Assembly (NCBI GenBank): GCA_947247005.1
Contig: OX365949.1
Coordinates: forward strand, 7,202,001 to 7,266,000
Direction of reading: 5' to 3'
Source: Spisula solida
Taxonomy: Eukaryota; Mollusca; Bivalvia; Venerida; Mactridae
Length of the DNA: 64,000 bases
This document shows, piece after piece, positions 22,701 to 30,013 of this stretch. Positions within the stretch are counted from its first letter, which is position 1. Each line of letters opens with the position of its first letter. The translations under genes and the position numbers were made by a program. The notes beneath the pieces are model-generated. The model ran no database searches and was not told where the DNA came from. It worked only from the letters and a program-made list of their open reading frames with translations.

Positions 22701-22717
22701 CTCAGCTATTTAACTGA
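1575..22717 (+). CDS. SAMHD1: SAMHD1-like dNTP triphosphohydrolase, complete, 16 coding exons
   Basis: Joined exons: 1575-1797, 4404-4491, 5286-5367, 6355-6515, 7313-7428, 7865-7935, 8724-8870, 10826-10873, 11504-11668, 12507-12598, 14048-14104, 15749-15947, 19779-19874, 20855-20959, 21713-21850, 22571-22717. All junctions are GT-AG and all phases match, giving 644 residues (human protein 626). Residues about 45-115 form a SAM domain and 132 onward the HD-domain core. The metal-binding set is complete: H182 (FEHSLG), H221-D222 (CHDLG) and D324 ([11 protein letters not shown]). The allosteric-site signature KVFND (131-135) and D152/Q157/R160 in [10 protein letters not shown] are kept. Known of the family: the tetrameric enzyme cleaves dNTPs to nucleoside plus triphosphate, is switched on by GTP/dGTP, limits dNTP pools and restricts retroviruses. 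The tail (597-644) is diverged but keeps a T606-P607 dipeptide. The start was taken at the last ATG of a repeat array; starts 57 bp apart upstream are in frame and would add up to 133 residues. Identity is secure; the exact N-terminus is not. Confidence 0.95.
1810..2195 (+). mobile_element. tRNA-derived SINE (diverged) just inside SAMHD1 intron 1
   Basis: Starts 12 nt after the exon 1 donor with a tRNA-like head (tggtcaagtgg as box A, tgtttcaaatctc as a decayed box B) and a body shared with the better copy at 10164: 'gagatgaattgttagg', 'aaccaaggagt', 'acccggattccttgt'. The 3' part ('ccaattaggc...', 'gatgaccatgcactaatgac') is shared with a fragment at 22280-22490. Confidence 0.75.
2196..2720. 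other. Intron 1 sequence without recognised feature
   Basis: AT-rich intronic sequence. The 138-residue open frame here overlaps the SINE tail and has no splice or family support. Confidence 0.5.
2721..3297 (+). mobile_element. Family A element, copy 2 (full length)
   Basis: Left end tagctcacctgtcacaaag, a gtc-rich microsatellite, about three internal units, right end gacaggtgagcg and ...gccctcttgtta. The motif gctcacctgtc at the left is the inverse of gacaggtgagc near the right end. TA is present at both outer junctions. Confidence 0.85.
3488..4125 (+). mobile_element. Family A element, copy 3
   Basis: Same architecture as copy 2: tagctcacctgtcacaaagt, cgtcc microsatellite, internal units of about 140 bp, and right end gatgagcgacctagggccc followed by ttcttgtta. 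It lies in SAMHD1 intron 1, about 190 bp after copy 2. Confidence 0.85.
4404..4491 (+). CDS. SAMHD1: SAMHD1 exon 2 (SAM domain)
   Basis: Residues 75-103: [18 protein letters not shown] then [11 protein letters not shown], the helix pattern of a SAM domain. Acceptor aactcag before 4404, donor AG|gtttgt at 4492; phases 1 in and 2 out. Confidence 0.9.
4686..4750 (+). repeat. Dispersed repeat fragment
   Basis: The phrases ggaattccggatttatc and cctgaaagagc recur at 42058-42092 in an ADCK5 intron. Probably a decayed mobile-element fragment; the family is not known. Confidence 0.5.
5286..5367 (+). CDS. SAMHD1: SAMHD1 exon 3 (end of SAM domain, linker)
   Basis: Residues 104-131: [16 protein letters not shown] closes the SAM domain, followed by the linker [10 protein letters not shown] that leads into the HD core. 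Acceptor ttttacag, donor AAG|gtaaca. Confidence 0.9.
5423..5775. mobile_element. MITE with inverted ends (agatctcccgaagcatct family), carrying a nested insert
   Basis: Left end gccccgatctcccgaagcat is mirrored at the right end by atgcttagggagattggggc. Related copies occur at 21485-21650, 57845-58085 and 59523-59720. Non-coding, in SAMHD1 intron 3. Confidence 0.75.
5571..5717. mobile_element. Small TIR element nested in the MITE
   Basis: Ends cagggctcgacactaac and gttagtgtctaggcctg are inverted repeats (15 of 17 positions). The interior repeats 'gaccagtgaaaat'. The CAGGG..CCTG termini resemble hAT-type ends, but no clear 8-bp target duplication is visible. Confidence 0.6.
6077..6257. mobile_element. 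MITE with about 28-bp TIRs (cttagaatgagaaggt family), copy 1
   Basis: Left arm cttagaatgagaaggttgta and right arm acttacgaccttctcattct followed by aagcc are inverted repeats. The second copy is at 23727-23930 and a third is cut by the right window edge at 63957. Confidence 0.75.
6355..6515 (+). CDS. SAMHD1: SAMHD1 exon 4 (allosteric site and first catalytic His)
   Basis: Residues 132-184, starting [15 protein letters not shown] and ending RFEHSLG. It contains the nucleotide-sensing D152, Q157 and R160 equivalents and H182, the first metal ligand. Acceptor atttcag, donor GG|gtaatt. Confidence 0.95.
6615..6800 (+). repeat. Dispersed repeat, copy 1
   Basis: Shares 'gacccttgaaatttc'-like, 'aaatttagtaaaag'-like and 'gattcagaagc' phrases with 34063-34225 in the same orientation. 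Unclassified. Confidence 0.5.
7313..7428 (+). CDS. SAMHD1: SAMHD1 exon 5 (HD motif)
   Basis: Residues 185-223, [19 protein letters not shown] to AGLCHDLG. It holds the H221-D222 dyad that names the HD superfamily. Acceptor cttgtag, donor G|gtgagt. Confidence 0.95.
7865..7935 (+). CDS. SAMHD1: SAMHD1 exon 6 (HGPFSH loop)
   Basis: Residues 224-247, [17 protein letters not shown] and on to TKWR. It carries the histidines that follow the HD motif in the active site (H225 and H229 here). Acceptor acttcag, donor AGA|gtaggt. Confidence 0.92.
7936..8723. other. SAMHD1 intron 6, no recognised feature
   Basis: AT-rich intronic DNA. No repeat family or exon-like segment was recognised by eye. Confidence 0.5.
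8724..8870 (+). CDS. SAMHD1: SAMHD1 exon 7
   Basis: Residues 248-296: [17 protein letters not shown] to [16 protein letters not shown], matching the helical part of the HD core that contains the family's EQ-(I/V)-x-GP segment. Phase 0 at both ends. Confidence 0.92.
8985..9790 (+). mobile_element. Element with four internal tandem units of about 157 bp
   Basis: Starts atacccccagatacatagta, then a ggttggt/ctgttgg microsatellite, then four units beginning near 9080, 9239, 9395 and 9553, each with 'attttgtccgcgctatttct', 'gatcagtaccaagtctagtt' and 'aagggagttatggcccttt'. A left segment plus microsatellite plus 160-bp-class core units is the layout described for the pearl group of bivalve elements; assignment to that group is an inference. 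Confidence 0.8.
10164..10540 (+). mobile_element. tRNA-derived SINE, well preserved
   Basis: Box A-like TGGTCGAGTGG at 10175-10185 and box B GGTTCGAATCT at 10219-10229 lie in a tRNA-like head, followed by a unique body ('gagatgaactggttgg', 'aaagaaccaaggagtc') and an (acat)n tail at 10514-10538. This is an RNA polymerase III type retroposon head, not a working tRNA gene, because the arms do not fold into a complete cloverleaf. Confidence 0.85.
10826..10873 (+). CDS. SAMHD1: SAMHD1 exon 8 (48-bp micro-exon)
   Basis: Only 16 codons, residues 297-312: [16 protein letters not shown], the GRP..KSFLYE stretch that precedes the catalytic-Asp segment. It is in phase 0 at both ends, so skipping it would keep the frame. 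Confidence 0.9.
11504..11668 (+). CDS. SAMHD1: SAMHD1 exon 9 (catalytic Asp)
   Basis: Residues 313-367, starting [21 protein letters not shown]324 is the fourth metal ligand; K325, Y328 and D332 match the substrate-contact positions of the family. Phase 0 at both ends, donor AAG|gtaatg. Confidence 0.95.
11669..12506. other. SAMHD1 intron 9, no clear element
   Basis: Slightly more CpG than its surroundings. 'aattacctccct' at 11909 echoes 11075 and 'aataaaacatgg' recurs at 11825 and 12262, so an old repeat may be present, but its ends could not be defined. Confidence 0.4.
12507..12598 (+). CDS. SAMHD1: SAMHD1 exon 10
   Basis: Residues 368-397: [20 protein letters not shown] and on to [11 protein letters not shown]. 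This Arg/His/Lys-rich helix supplies allosteric dNTP contacts in the family. Acceptor ctacag, donor AT|gtaagt. Confidence 0.93.
12770..12943. mobile_element. Pogo/Tigger-like MITE, 174 bp, flanked by TA
   Basis: Ends CAGTCAGAACTCGATA and TATCGAGTCCTGACTG are near-perfect inverted repeats, and TA lies on both sides (12768-12769, 12944-12945). TIRs of the form CAGTCaaaCTCGaTATAACG are typical of pogo-type Tc1/mariner elements. A degraded relative is at 37651-37805. Confidence 0.8.
13166..13995 (+). mobile_element. Element family C, copy 1, split by a nested TIR element
   Basis: Starts tgcccccgtattgacaaata and ends 'gggggcataagcgtttattg'; the interior 'ttaacccaaattgaccgttt' and 'atggcttgctacaaag' phrases recur at 20013-20340. 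Interrupted at 13387-13784 by another element. Confidence 0.75.
13387..13784. mobile_element. 398-bp TIR element nested in family C, with 5-bp target duplication
   Basis: Perfect 12-bp TIRs CAGGGTTCCCAC and GTGGGAACCCTG. ATTAA occurs directly on both sides (13382-13386 and 13785-13789), and the uninterrupted copy at about 20110 reads straight through. The interior is rich in 'gtcagggaaaa' sub-repeats. Non-autonomous; the superfamily is unclear. Confidence 0.85.
14048..14104 (+). CDS. SAMHD1: SAMHD1 exon 11 (57-bp exon)
   Basis: Residues 398-416: [19 protein letters not shown]. Short exon with phase 2 in and 2 out, acceptor attttag, donor GG|gtgagt. Both neighbours continue the family alignment. 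Confidence 0.88.
14246..15264. mobile_element. TA-flanked TIR element, about 1.0 kb, mariner-type ends
   Basis: Left CAGGGTGACAATTAATATAT and right ATATTAATTGTCACCCTG (with ggacac before it) are inverted repeats, and TA lies at 14244-14245 and 15265-15266. The ends closely resemble those of the element at 32327-32952, which keeps a transposase scrap. No transposase reading frame is visible here. Confidence 0.8.
15460..15700. mobile_element. Small element with inverted ends and a gtct microsatellite
   Basis: Begins ttatacccccgcacaacgag and ends agcgggggtgta; the ends are short inverted repeats. The interior has a gtct/gtcc microsatellite and 'ctcctacagttttggcagga'. It lies immediately upstream of SAMHD1 exon 12. 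Confidence 0.65.
15749..15947 (+). CDS. SAMHD1: SAMHD1 exon 12
   Basis: Residues 417-483: [20 protein letters not shown], then [18 protein letters not shown] and [12 protein letters not shown]. This is the conserved C-lobe segment with the (A/M)Y..(L/M)TDN(I/V)FL pattern. A tandem-repeat-bearing element ends only about 50-80 bp upstream of its acceptor. Confidence 0.93.
16655..18510 (+). mobile_element. Family A element, copy 4, inserted into family G
   Basis: Left end gctcacctgtcacaaagtga, a long (gtcc)n run at 16700-16755, right end gacaggtgagcgacctaggg and ccctcttgtt. Its flanks rejoin the family G phrase 'tagtttttt' and 'aattatttccctttg', which is uninterrupted at 18660. TA at both junctions. 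It is itself expanded by a SINE-like tandem array. Confidence 0.85.
17095..17890 (+). repeat. Tandem array of tRNA-tail-like units (about 105-115 bp, 7 copies)
   Basis: Each unit has 'acattttcctgatggtcgtg' then GGTTCAAcCCCCACTGGAACC, a box B-like and acceptor-arm-like stretch as in a tRNA-derived SINE, a T-rich run, then 'gtttaggtattgttttgtct'. The first unit at 17095-17172 keeps a possible box A (tggttaagtgg). A further single unit sits at 18090-18200. Looks like a SINE 3' half that was tandemly amplified. Confidence 0.8.
19779..19874 (+). CDS. SAMHD1: SAMHD1 exon 13
   Basis: Residues 484-515: [20 protein letters not shown] then [12 protein letters not shown]. Less conserved than its neighbours but phase 0 at both ends, with good splice sites (cattatag, CAT|gtgagt). 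Confidence 0.85.
20013..20340 (+). mobile_element. Element family C, copy 2 (5' truncated)
   Basis: Matches 13230-13990 without the nested insert: 'catggatgttgtatatga', 'ggttaacccaaattgaccgt', 'gcgtttattgaacgcagtc'. In SAMHD1 intron 13. Confidence 0.75.
20855..20959 (+). CDS. SAMHD1: SAMHD1 exon 14
   Basis: Residues 516-550: [20 protein letters not shown] and on to VAVMVRKDQ, a near-diagnostic SAMHD1 segment (N-x-DYGM-x-EKNP). Phase 0 at both ends. Confidence 0.94.
21485..21650. mobile_element. MITE of the 5423 family, copy 2
   Basis: ctctgatctcacgaagcatc at the left and tttgggagatcggggcc at the right are inverted ends of the same family as 5423-5775. In SAMHD1 intron 14. Confidence 0.65.
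21713..21850 (+). CDS. SAMHD1: SAMHD1 exon 15
   Basis: Residues 551-596: [19 protein letters not shown] then [16 protein letters not shown]. It is the last segment that aligns well with the family (LPE.FAEQ). Phase 0 at both ends. Confidence 0.93.
22280..22490 (+). mobile_element. SINE fragment (3' half)
   Basis: 'aacagccaaggagcctgttt', 'acccagattccctgtatcac' and 'agccaattaggccgaaaata' match the body and tail of the SINE at 1810-2195. The tRNA head is missing. Confidence 0.65.
22571..22717 (+). CDS. SAMHD1: SAMHD1 exon 16 (C-terminal tail and stop)
   Basis: Residues 597-644 plus TGA at 22715-22717. The tail [20 protein letters not shown] and what follows is low-complexity and diverged. T606-P607 lies where the mammalian protein has its cell-cycle phosphosite (TP followed by basic residues), but the +3 position is not basic here (TPVTK). 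Acceptor ctccaaacag. Confidence 0.88.
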   Translation, partial: GGEVNALELTPVTKNLSAITSTPVAMQNGNGIDGRPEDAGKCKTQLFN

Positions 22718-23720
22718 CATTTATGTTTGCGGAAAACATATTTCTACATGAAGAAAAAAGAAATTTCATGATAATTATGATGCTATGAAACTTCATCTTA
22801 GTTGGTATTAATCAACCAACTTCAGTATTTGTTGCTGTGTAGAATATTATTTGAAGTGCTGTACAATTTTATGTGGGGATTTAGTTAACTGTTACACTCA
22901 TTTTAACCCATTACTCCATGATCATGTATTTTAATGACCCATCAGTATACAACATGACTGTGTAGATCACCAAATATTCACCAGTATAGAGGTGGTGTTC
23001 AAAATCCAACTGTTTTAGTTTATACTGAAAACGGTTTGTCTTATTTGGCTTATATGGAACAATTTGTTATACCATGTATTAATCTCCCTTGACACATCAT
23101 TTCTTGTGGTATCCATCACCATGTGAGTATGAGATGCTGCTGATAGATAGATTAATGTGGCTTTAGAGTAAAGTTTTAATTTACAGTTATGCAGGCTCCC
23201 ATATTTGAGGAGTGGTACTAGTAAATGGTTTTGCACATGCCAGTCATTTGGTCTGCATTTAGGTAGACCAAATGGTTTACTGTCAATTACTCAGTAGGGC
23301 CGCAGGTCTTCAAACTTTATTGGGAGGTTGGTTATCATCAGTTGATGACCCCTATTAATTTTGATGTCGAAGGTCAATGTTGCCATGAATTAACATAAAT
23401 GGCTATATCGCTTCCCTGGTACATGTTATACAAGCATCATTTGTTTATAATTGTCTTTAAAATATTTTGTTAATTGTTTTTAATTTGCTAGTTCATTGAA
23501 TTGCTTTATTTAAAGATTCTCAATAATTTTTCAATTTTTATTGATTTATAATGATTTTTTAATTATTAACGATGATTATTTATGGTGATTATTATTTGTT
23601 TTGACTTGATCTCATTGATTCTAATTTGTTAATTATGATTTTTAATGAAGGACAATGATTTCATTTCATTGAAGTGAGAACATTACCTTATGTGCTTAGT
23701 ATTTTGAATTGCTTTAAGCA
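22718..23720. other. SAMHD1 3' flank / probable 3' UTR
   Basis: AT-rich sequence after the stop codon. The 3' UTR must start here, but no single polyadenylation site could be chosen. 23250-23420 resembles a decayed mobile-element end (gtagaccaaatggttta, shared with 28941). Confidence 0.4.
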
Positions 23721-23726
23721 TATAGC

Positions 23727-23930
23727 TGGCTTAGAATAAGAAGACTCGTGCATATTTGAATCTCAAGGCGTTCTTATGAGCTTTTTTCATGAAAATCGGA
23801 AGTGGTCATGTTGACCAAACTGAAGTTTAAAAAGCTTGTTTTTCCATATGTAAATAGTTTTCAGACGATTTTTTCTTGTTTTCTCAAATTGTTGATTTCG
23901 TACTTACGACCTTCTAATTCTAAGCCAGAG
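23727..23930. mobile_element. MITE of the 6077 family, copy 2
   Basis: ctggcttagaataagaagac at the left mirrors ttacgaccttctaattctaa at the right. The interior 'tttgaatctcaaggcgttct' and 'tttttcatgaaaa' are shared, inverted, with 6180-6225. Confidence 0.7.
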
Positions 23931-24034
23931 ATATCCTTCTTATTGATATTTTTATTGATGACCGTAGCAACATGGCAGTAATTCCGATACACTGCTTCCC
24001 AGAATTGTAAATGGCTATGATGGAACTGAAAACC

Positions 24035-24300
24035 CAGAGCTACAGATAAGCTGCGTATTGGAGTAATTACCCAATTAATTTTCTTAAAAACCCAATAGAT
24101 TTTGAGAGGAGGGAGTAAGAAAAGCAAAGACAATCTGAAATACCCAAAAAGAAAATGATGTTATAGTGAAAAATAGTACATAAAAGATCATTTACCCAAT
24201 GAGTTTTATTAAAAACCCAATTAAAATTTGTCAAAACCCAATTAAAATTGAAACTTGGGGGTAAAATACCCAATGGACTAAAACCTTATCTGTAGCTCTG
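24035..24300. mobile_element. 266-bp MITE with perfect 16-bp TIRs
   Basis: CAGAGCTACAGATAAG at the left and CTTATCTGTAGCTCTG at the right are exact inverted repeats. AAACC flanks both sides. The interior is unusually repetitive, with 'acccaat' motifs scattered on both strands. Confidence 0.8.
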
Positions 24301-24586
24301 AAACCATTGTAACGCTTTGACTCATCTCAGAATAAACAACGTCTGAGTTCCCTGCAAGCGATACATCGGTTGTCAGTTCCATCAGAGCCGTATGAAAACA
24401 ATGCAGTTACCTCGGTCCATACGTAAAGTACAATTCTCCGACGGAACTGATAAGCTGTGTATTGGATTACTACCGTGAGTAATGATTTGTCGAAGTTAGA
24501 AGTGCTAAAAGTGGGATATGTGGTCAATGATGTGCTAACCTGACGATTCCTAATACAGGTAGAATGGTCACAGTTTGGATCCTATA

Positions 24587-24871
24587 CAGTGGAACTTGTA
24601 TTAAGCGACCATCATGGGGAAGGCCAGAAAACGGTTGCTTAACAAATGGAAGTATAAAGTAATTAACAACCTGTCACTACAGAACAGTGATTTACAATTT
24701 TTTGGTCGGTTAATACAACTTCACAAATCAATTATAGTGCTTAAACAGCAGTCACTGGTTGCGTTAGACAAAAGTCGCTTAATACAACAGACAAATAGAG
24801 CAAATTATGGTCAGGAGGAATTGAAGACTTATATCGCTTAATACGCATGGTCGCTAGTACAAGTTGCACTG
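24587..24871. mobile_element. TA-flanked MITE, 285 bp, pogo-like ends
   Basis: CAGTGGAACTTGTATTAAGC at the left and the inverse TAGTACAAGTTGCACTG at the right, with 'gcgaccat' in both arms and TA on both sides. The 75-residue open frame inside is not a recognisable protein. Confidence 0.75.
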
Positions 24872-27090
24872 TATTTGATACATGAACAGTTGGTTTGTCT
24901 GTATGAATTCTAGTTTTATGCTGGATAATTTTACAACAAAGTAGTCAATTTATGTTGAGAAGTTTGCAGTTGATTGTGCAGGAGTACAGGTGAGGTCCAT
25001 CGATTGTAGAGAATACACTTTAGGCCTAACAAAACAAAGTGTTTTTGGTAAGATGCCAAAAATCCGGGAACTAAGTCCAAAAATGTTGGTTTTCAATTGC
25101 AAAAAGTAAGAAAAATTGCAGATTTTTCAAACGCCATAGAAACATGTTTAAGATTGTGGCAAATTTTCTGGGTGGGTTGGGGTACCGGAAACAATTTGTT
25201 TACACGTTATGGCATCAGCCTTATACATGTAGTTACTTAGATTTTAAACTTACAAATGTCATAATATAGCCAGGCTATTGTCTCTTGTCATTAATACTCA
25301 TTTTACTGTAGTTTTATGTTGCTTGAATACTGATTTACAGTTAATTAAATGGTTTTAGCTTTAGTACATTATGCATTTTCATTATGACTAGTCTATTGAC
25401 GTTCTTTCATATGTGTTTCAATGTTATTATATACATAAATACTACATTATATATGTATATATGTATCTTAGTTATTGTCAACATAAGGTCAAAACAGATA
25501 TTCTTGATCTTCATCACTTGGTTTACCATTGGCTGATCTGCCAACAATACAAAACTTTTTTGGTGAACTATAAGGCTGCATATATTTGGACACTGTTAAA
25601 CAGCTTTTCAGTAAGAATGAAAATAATTTTGAAATTACACAAGATGAATTCCAGTATGACCGTATTGTAATGCAGCATTAGATTAGTTCTTTGTTTCAAA
25701 ACAGTAGCATTGCATACTTTATAATATGGCCAGATACTTGCCCCTTCCATTCCTATCCTAAATGGCACAGTAAGTGCTAGTCAGTTTTACTCTATACCTC
25801 AGATTGTCCCTTGTTTTTATATAAATATAGGCATTAATATTTTAGACACAAACATTTCTGTATACTTTAATGTGTACAAGTTTTGTTTAATTTATGTTAT
25901 GTGTCTGTGTGGTTCTCTTTTATTGCGTGTGTAATTACTCAAACATACTAACCTGGGGCCGGGATTACAACGAATACTTACATTCAGCACTCAACACTCA
26001 AATATTGAAATTCACTGTTTTGAGGTTCATTGTGGCATTTTTTTAGAGCAAGATGTAATAATGTTAAAATGTTGTATTCCCAGCCCCAGGTCTTCTTGCC
26101 TTCTTTTAGCATAATTTTACAGCTGATTTATTGTGTTAGGTTTCCTTAGTGTTGAATGTAACTAACATATATAAGATGTTTAAGGATTAATCTAAATGAC
26201 CGGTAAAGCGCATTTATCGCCCAGAAATTTATATATTCTATGCAAGAAGCTTGTAATGCATTCATGCTTTAAGGTCGAGGACCAGGTTAATTTGTTAGAA
26301 TAGTGGCTAATATGTTGATTGTCTACACACTTACTATTTTATATTTGTTGAAGATAATTGTTACATGTAGTGTATGTATCTGTTATGTATTTTGTTTATT
26401 GTTTTCTAATATTAAGCGCCGCTCCTCACCCAACTAACCAGTTTGAGCGAATTTGTAGGGCAGTTGTGTCCCAAATCTTTTCATAAGATTTACTTGAGCT
26501 CATAGTCACTATGGAATTTCATTGGCATGTAAAGTGCACTTGGGGTTTTGTTTTTGATGAAATCAAGTTCCTTGTTTGAAATCTCTTTTTCATGGAACTT
26601 CTACATTCTTTTAAATGAATACTCCTCCCACATTTAGTATGGTAGGAATACTTGTTGTGTTTGACAAATGTTCACACTCATTATGCTTATGTCAATGTCA
26701 CTATATTGCCCCTTTGGAATGTTTATTTCAAGGTTGTATGCTGCCAAGTTCATAGGTCAGATAGATGTTTGAATGTTATTGTTACGGTAATATCTTCTGT
26801 ATAAAAATTTGTTTCAACATTTATTATGCATAATATTCAAAGTCTGAAACTTATTTTGAAATCCTAACATTGAAATGTGTTATTGATTGCATACCCGGTA
26901 TTTATTTGTGTTAAATTGTTGAACCATTTTACCTTTAGTATTCCTGTTGCTGGCAATTATGATTCTCCATCAGTGAAGAGGAGACATACATGTGTTGTAT
27001 TATAGTAAGGATCTTGTTAAAACGTTCTCAGATTTGTTGTTGTAGTTAGCAGTGTAATCAAGTCATAAGGTTTTAATTTTTCTTTGTTGT
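24872..27090. other. Spacer downstream of SAMHD1, no recognised feature
   Basis: AT-rich; no exon-like or repeat structure recognised by eye. Confidence 0.45.
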
Positions 27091-27095
27091 GTTTA

Positions 27096-28115
27096 GTGAC
27101 AGAGTGAGCTTTTGTGATCACTCTTGGTCCGTCGTCCGTCCGTCAACAATTTGCTTGTGTGGAATCTAGAGGTCACAATTTTAGTCTAATCTTAATGAAA
27201 CTTGGTCTCAATGGTCATCTCAACAAAAACTAGGTCAAATCAAAGAAAAACCTTGTGAAGGCACTAGAGGTCACAATTTTGGTCTAAGCTATCAATATGG
27301 GTTATCTGAGGTAAATAACAAGGTCGCTGGTTAGGACTATATGATAACCTTGTACAAATTGCAACTAAGGCTGCCTTTACATGATTCTTTGAAATTGTAA
27401 ATTAATTCAAAGGTGACCATGGGCCTTCATGAATTATTAGTCCCCTACCGGTTTTCAACTTGAGGGGACTTAAGGTTTGCCCTCTGTCTGTCCACGCCCA
27501 CAAACGTATACTTAGGTGGCTCCTTTTTATGGACAAACCAGTTGAGATAGTTAAAACGAAAGTAGAATTTTCTTTTACGTGGCTAAAATTTTCTTTTATG
27601 GGGCTAAAATTAGACACATAACTACTCTTCATTCCGTAAAGTAGCCACATAAATACCGTCTCGTTGGAACATCCGTCTGTCTGTCCGTCCGTCAAAAATC
27701 TGGATCCTGACATTACTCAAACTGTTTCAAAGCTAGGTTTATGAAACTTGGTATGTCGATAGGGAGCAATAAGAGGATAATGCACGTCTAAATATATTTC
27801 GATTCTGACCAAAATTGTTGCTATGCAGAGGGAAAGAGTGAAAATATGTCCAAAATCTGGACCCTGCCGTAACTAAAAATAGTTTCCAAGTTATGTTTAT
27901 GAAACTTGGTATGTGGGTAAGTGCCAATAAGGAGATTATGCCCATGCTAATATTTTTTTATTCTGACAAAAATTGTGGTTGCTATGGCAACAGAAACATT
28001 GAAAATAATTGAAAGGTCATGGCTTCAAACCGGTAGGGGATTTCTGTATTGCTTGCAATTCTTAGTGACTTGTTACGACAGGTGAGCGACCTAGGGCCCT
28101 TTAGACCCTCTTGTT
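27096..28115 (+). mobile_element. Family A element, copy 5 (left end decayed, nested insert)
   Basis: 'gtgacagagtgagcttttgt' and 'cgtccgtccgtcaacaattt' at the left, gacaggtgagcgacctaggg and ccctcttgtt|ta at the right. Split by the TIR element at 27441-28040. Confidence 0.8.
27441..28040. mobile_element. 600-bp element with perfect 14-bp TIRs nested in family A
   Basis: TCCCCTACCGGTTT at 27441-27454 and AAACCGGTAGGGGA at 28027-28040 are exact inverted repeats. The interior has a gtct/gtcc microsatellite and two related units ('tatgaaacttggtatgt' at 27743 and 27898). Non-coding. Confidence 0.8.
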
Positions 28116-30013
28116 TAATTGTTTTGACTTTGTTACTCTGACTGTTCATATTTTTACTGTATTTTCTGTTTATATGCCCCCCTCCCCCCTCTCATGTGGC
28201 ATACATATTTACTCTTAGTCTGTCTGTCCACAGTAATATATCAGAAATGTCAATGACTTAACTAATGAGTTCTTTGTTTGCAGTTACCTAGAGTGATTAG
28301 GAGGAATTGATATTGGTACATATAGTGCCATAAGTTATACTCATATTGATTATAAAGAAAGAGTTGTGGCCCTTGAATGATAAAAATGGCTTCTTGGAAA
28401 TATGTAACTAATTCTAGTTTTATTTTCGATTTTTAACTGGTTTTATTGTAACAAAATGGCAGAGTTTGGGTGCCAGAATACTTACAATAATATTTTGTTG
28501 TTGTTGACATCCATCCATTTAAAATTGAGTGGATCTGGGTGTGTGAATATAAAGTTAAGTTAGATATACTGAGCAAACGTTCCAACTAGACTATTATTAA
28601 ATTTCTCCTTGTATTTATTCTTCAGTATTGTTCTAAAAATACGATTTTGGATATTATTAGTTGTTGGACACAATGTATGTTTTTATCGAATAAAACTGCT
28701 TTGTCAAGTTCATTAAACCATATAATGAGATAAACATAAGATTTTTTTAATTGATTTTGACTGTTTGTAATACTATCAACAGATTATAGAAAAATTTAAG
28801 GGTCTAGTTGAAATATTTGCACGGTATATATCTGTGTGATCCTGTCAGGGTAACGACATGTCAAGTACTTAATTATGCCCCTCGTCTTTGATGAGGGGGT
28901 ATAATGCTTGGGACATGTCTGTCTGTCGTTGGGTCGGTCAGTAGACCAAATGGTTTAAGTTCAATAACTCAAGTACGCTTTGCCCTAGGATCTTCATTGA
29001 TTTTTAGGTCAAAGGTCAAGGTTACTGTCAATGTGACCTTTAACATTAATGACTATTTGGCTGCAATGGGGAATACATGTTTTTCAAACTGTTCTTGTTT
29101 CTCATGACACTGTTTGGCTGTAATAATGCTTGCTTCATATTAATGTATTTCTGTAAAATCATGGCATGATGGAACATATTCCAACGAAACTGAATAAAGT
29201 AATACTTATTATATATATATAAGTAAAACCTTCCCTCATAGGTCACACAATTTAAGCATGTTTTCAGGACTTGAGACTTACCCCTGTGCACAAAGTTGAA
29301 ATAAAGTGACCCTATTTCAAAATGACACTGACATGTGCGAAAATTGCACACCTAACCAGGCAAGTTGTCTAATATATACCAAAGATCTAAATTACTTGTG
29401 GTTGCCTTCACCCTCAAAAACAATTTTCTAAATGAATTACATTATTTAACAGTAAACTGGATACAATGCAACAAGTTTGTATTTGAAGGCATGTTGTTGC
29501 TGAAGAAAGGTGGCTGCTTGGGGGGAAGTTGCACTGTATTACAATTTATTAGTTGAGGTGGTTGATACCTGATCAGTAAAATTGGTACCTGACTGGTTAA
29601 ATGGCGACATTACTTTCGTAATGAAGAACCAGTAAATATACTGACCTGGTTTGGATTTCTATTTGATCCTACAATTACTGATTTTCATTGTTCAATTTTT
29701 TTTGTTCAGTATTTTTCCAACACTGTATACTCTAAATTATGCACATTTTGTATTATGAAAAATTAGTGACTGAATTATTGACACAAAAGTCAACATGGAC
29801 TTGTTTGTGTTCTTAAATCTGAGGTAGTTTATTACTGTTATGATCTTAAGTTTTACTGTATTAAATTATATACTTGAGTGCTTTGAAGTGATAATATGTG
29901 ATAGACTAGTCTATTGATGAATGCTAGTAATATCCTGACCATACCATGTTATTGATTCAGCTAATGATTAATCGTTAGAATAAAGTAACATCTAGTATTG
30001 TGTTGTTTGGTTT
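28116..30013. other. Spacer with a decayed element at 28876-29060
   Basis: 'attatgcccctcgtctttga' followed by gtctgtctgtcgttgggtcg and 'aggtcaaaggtcaaggttac' looks like another element with a microsatellite near its left end. The rest is AT-rich without recognised features. Confidence 0.45.
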
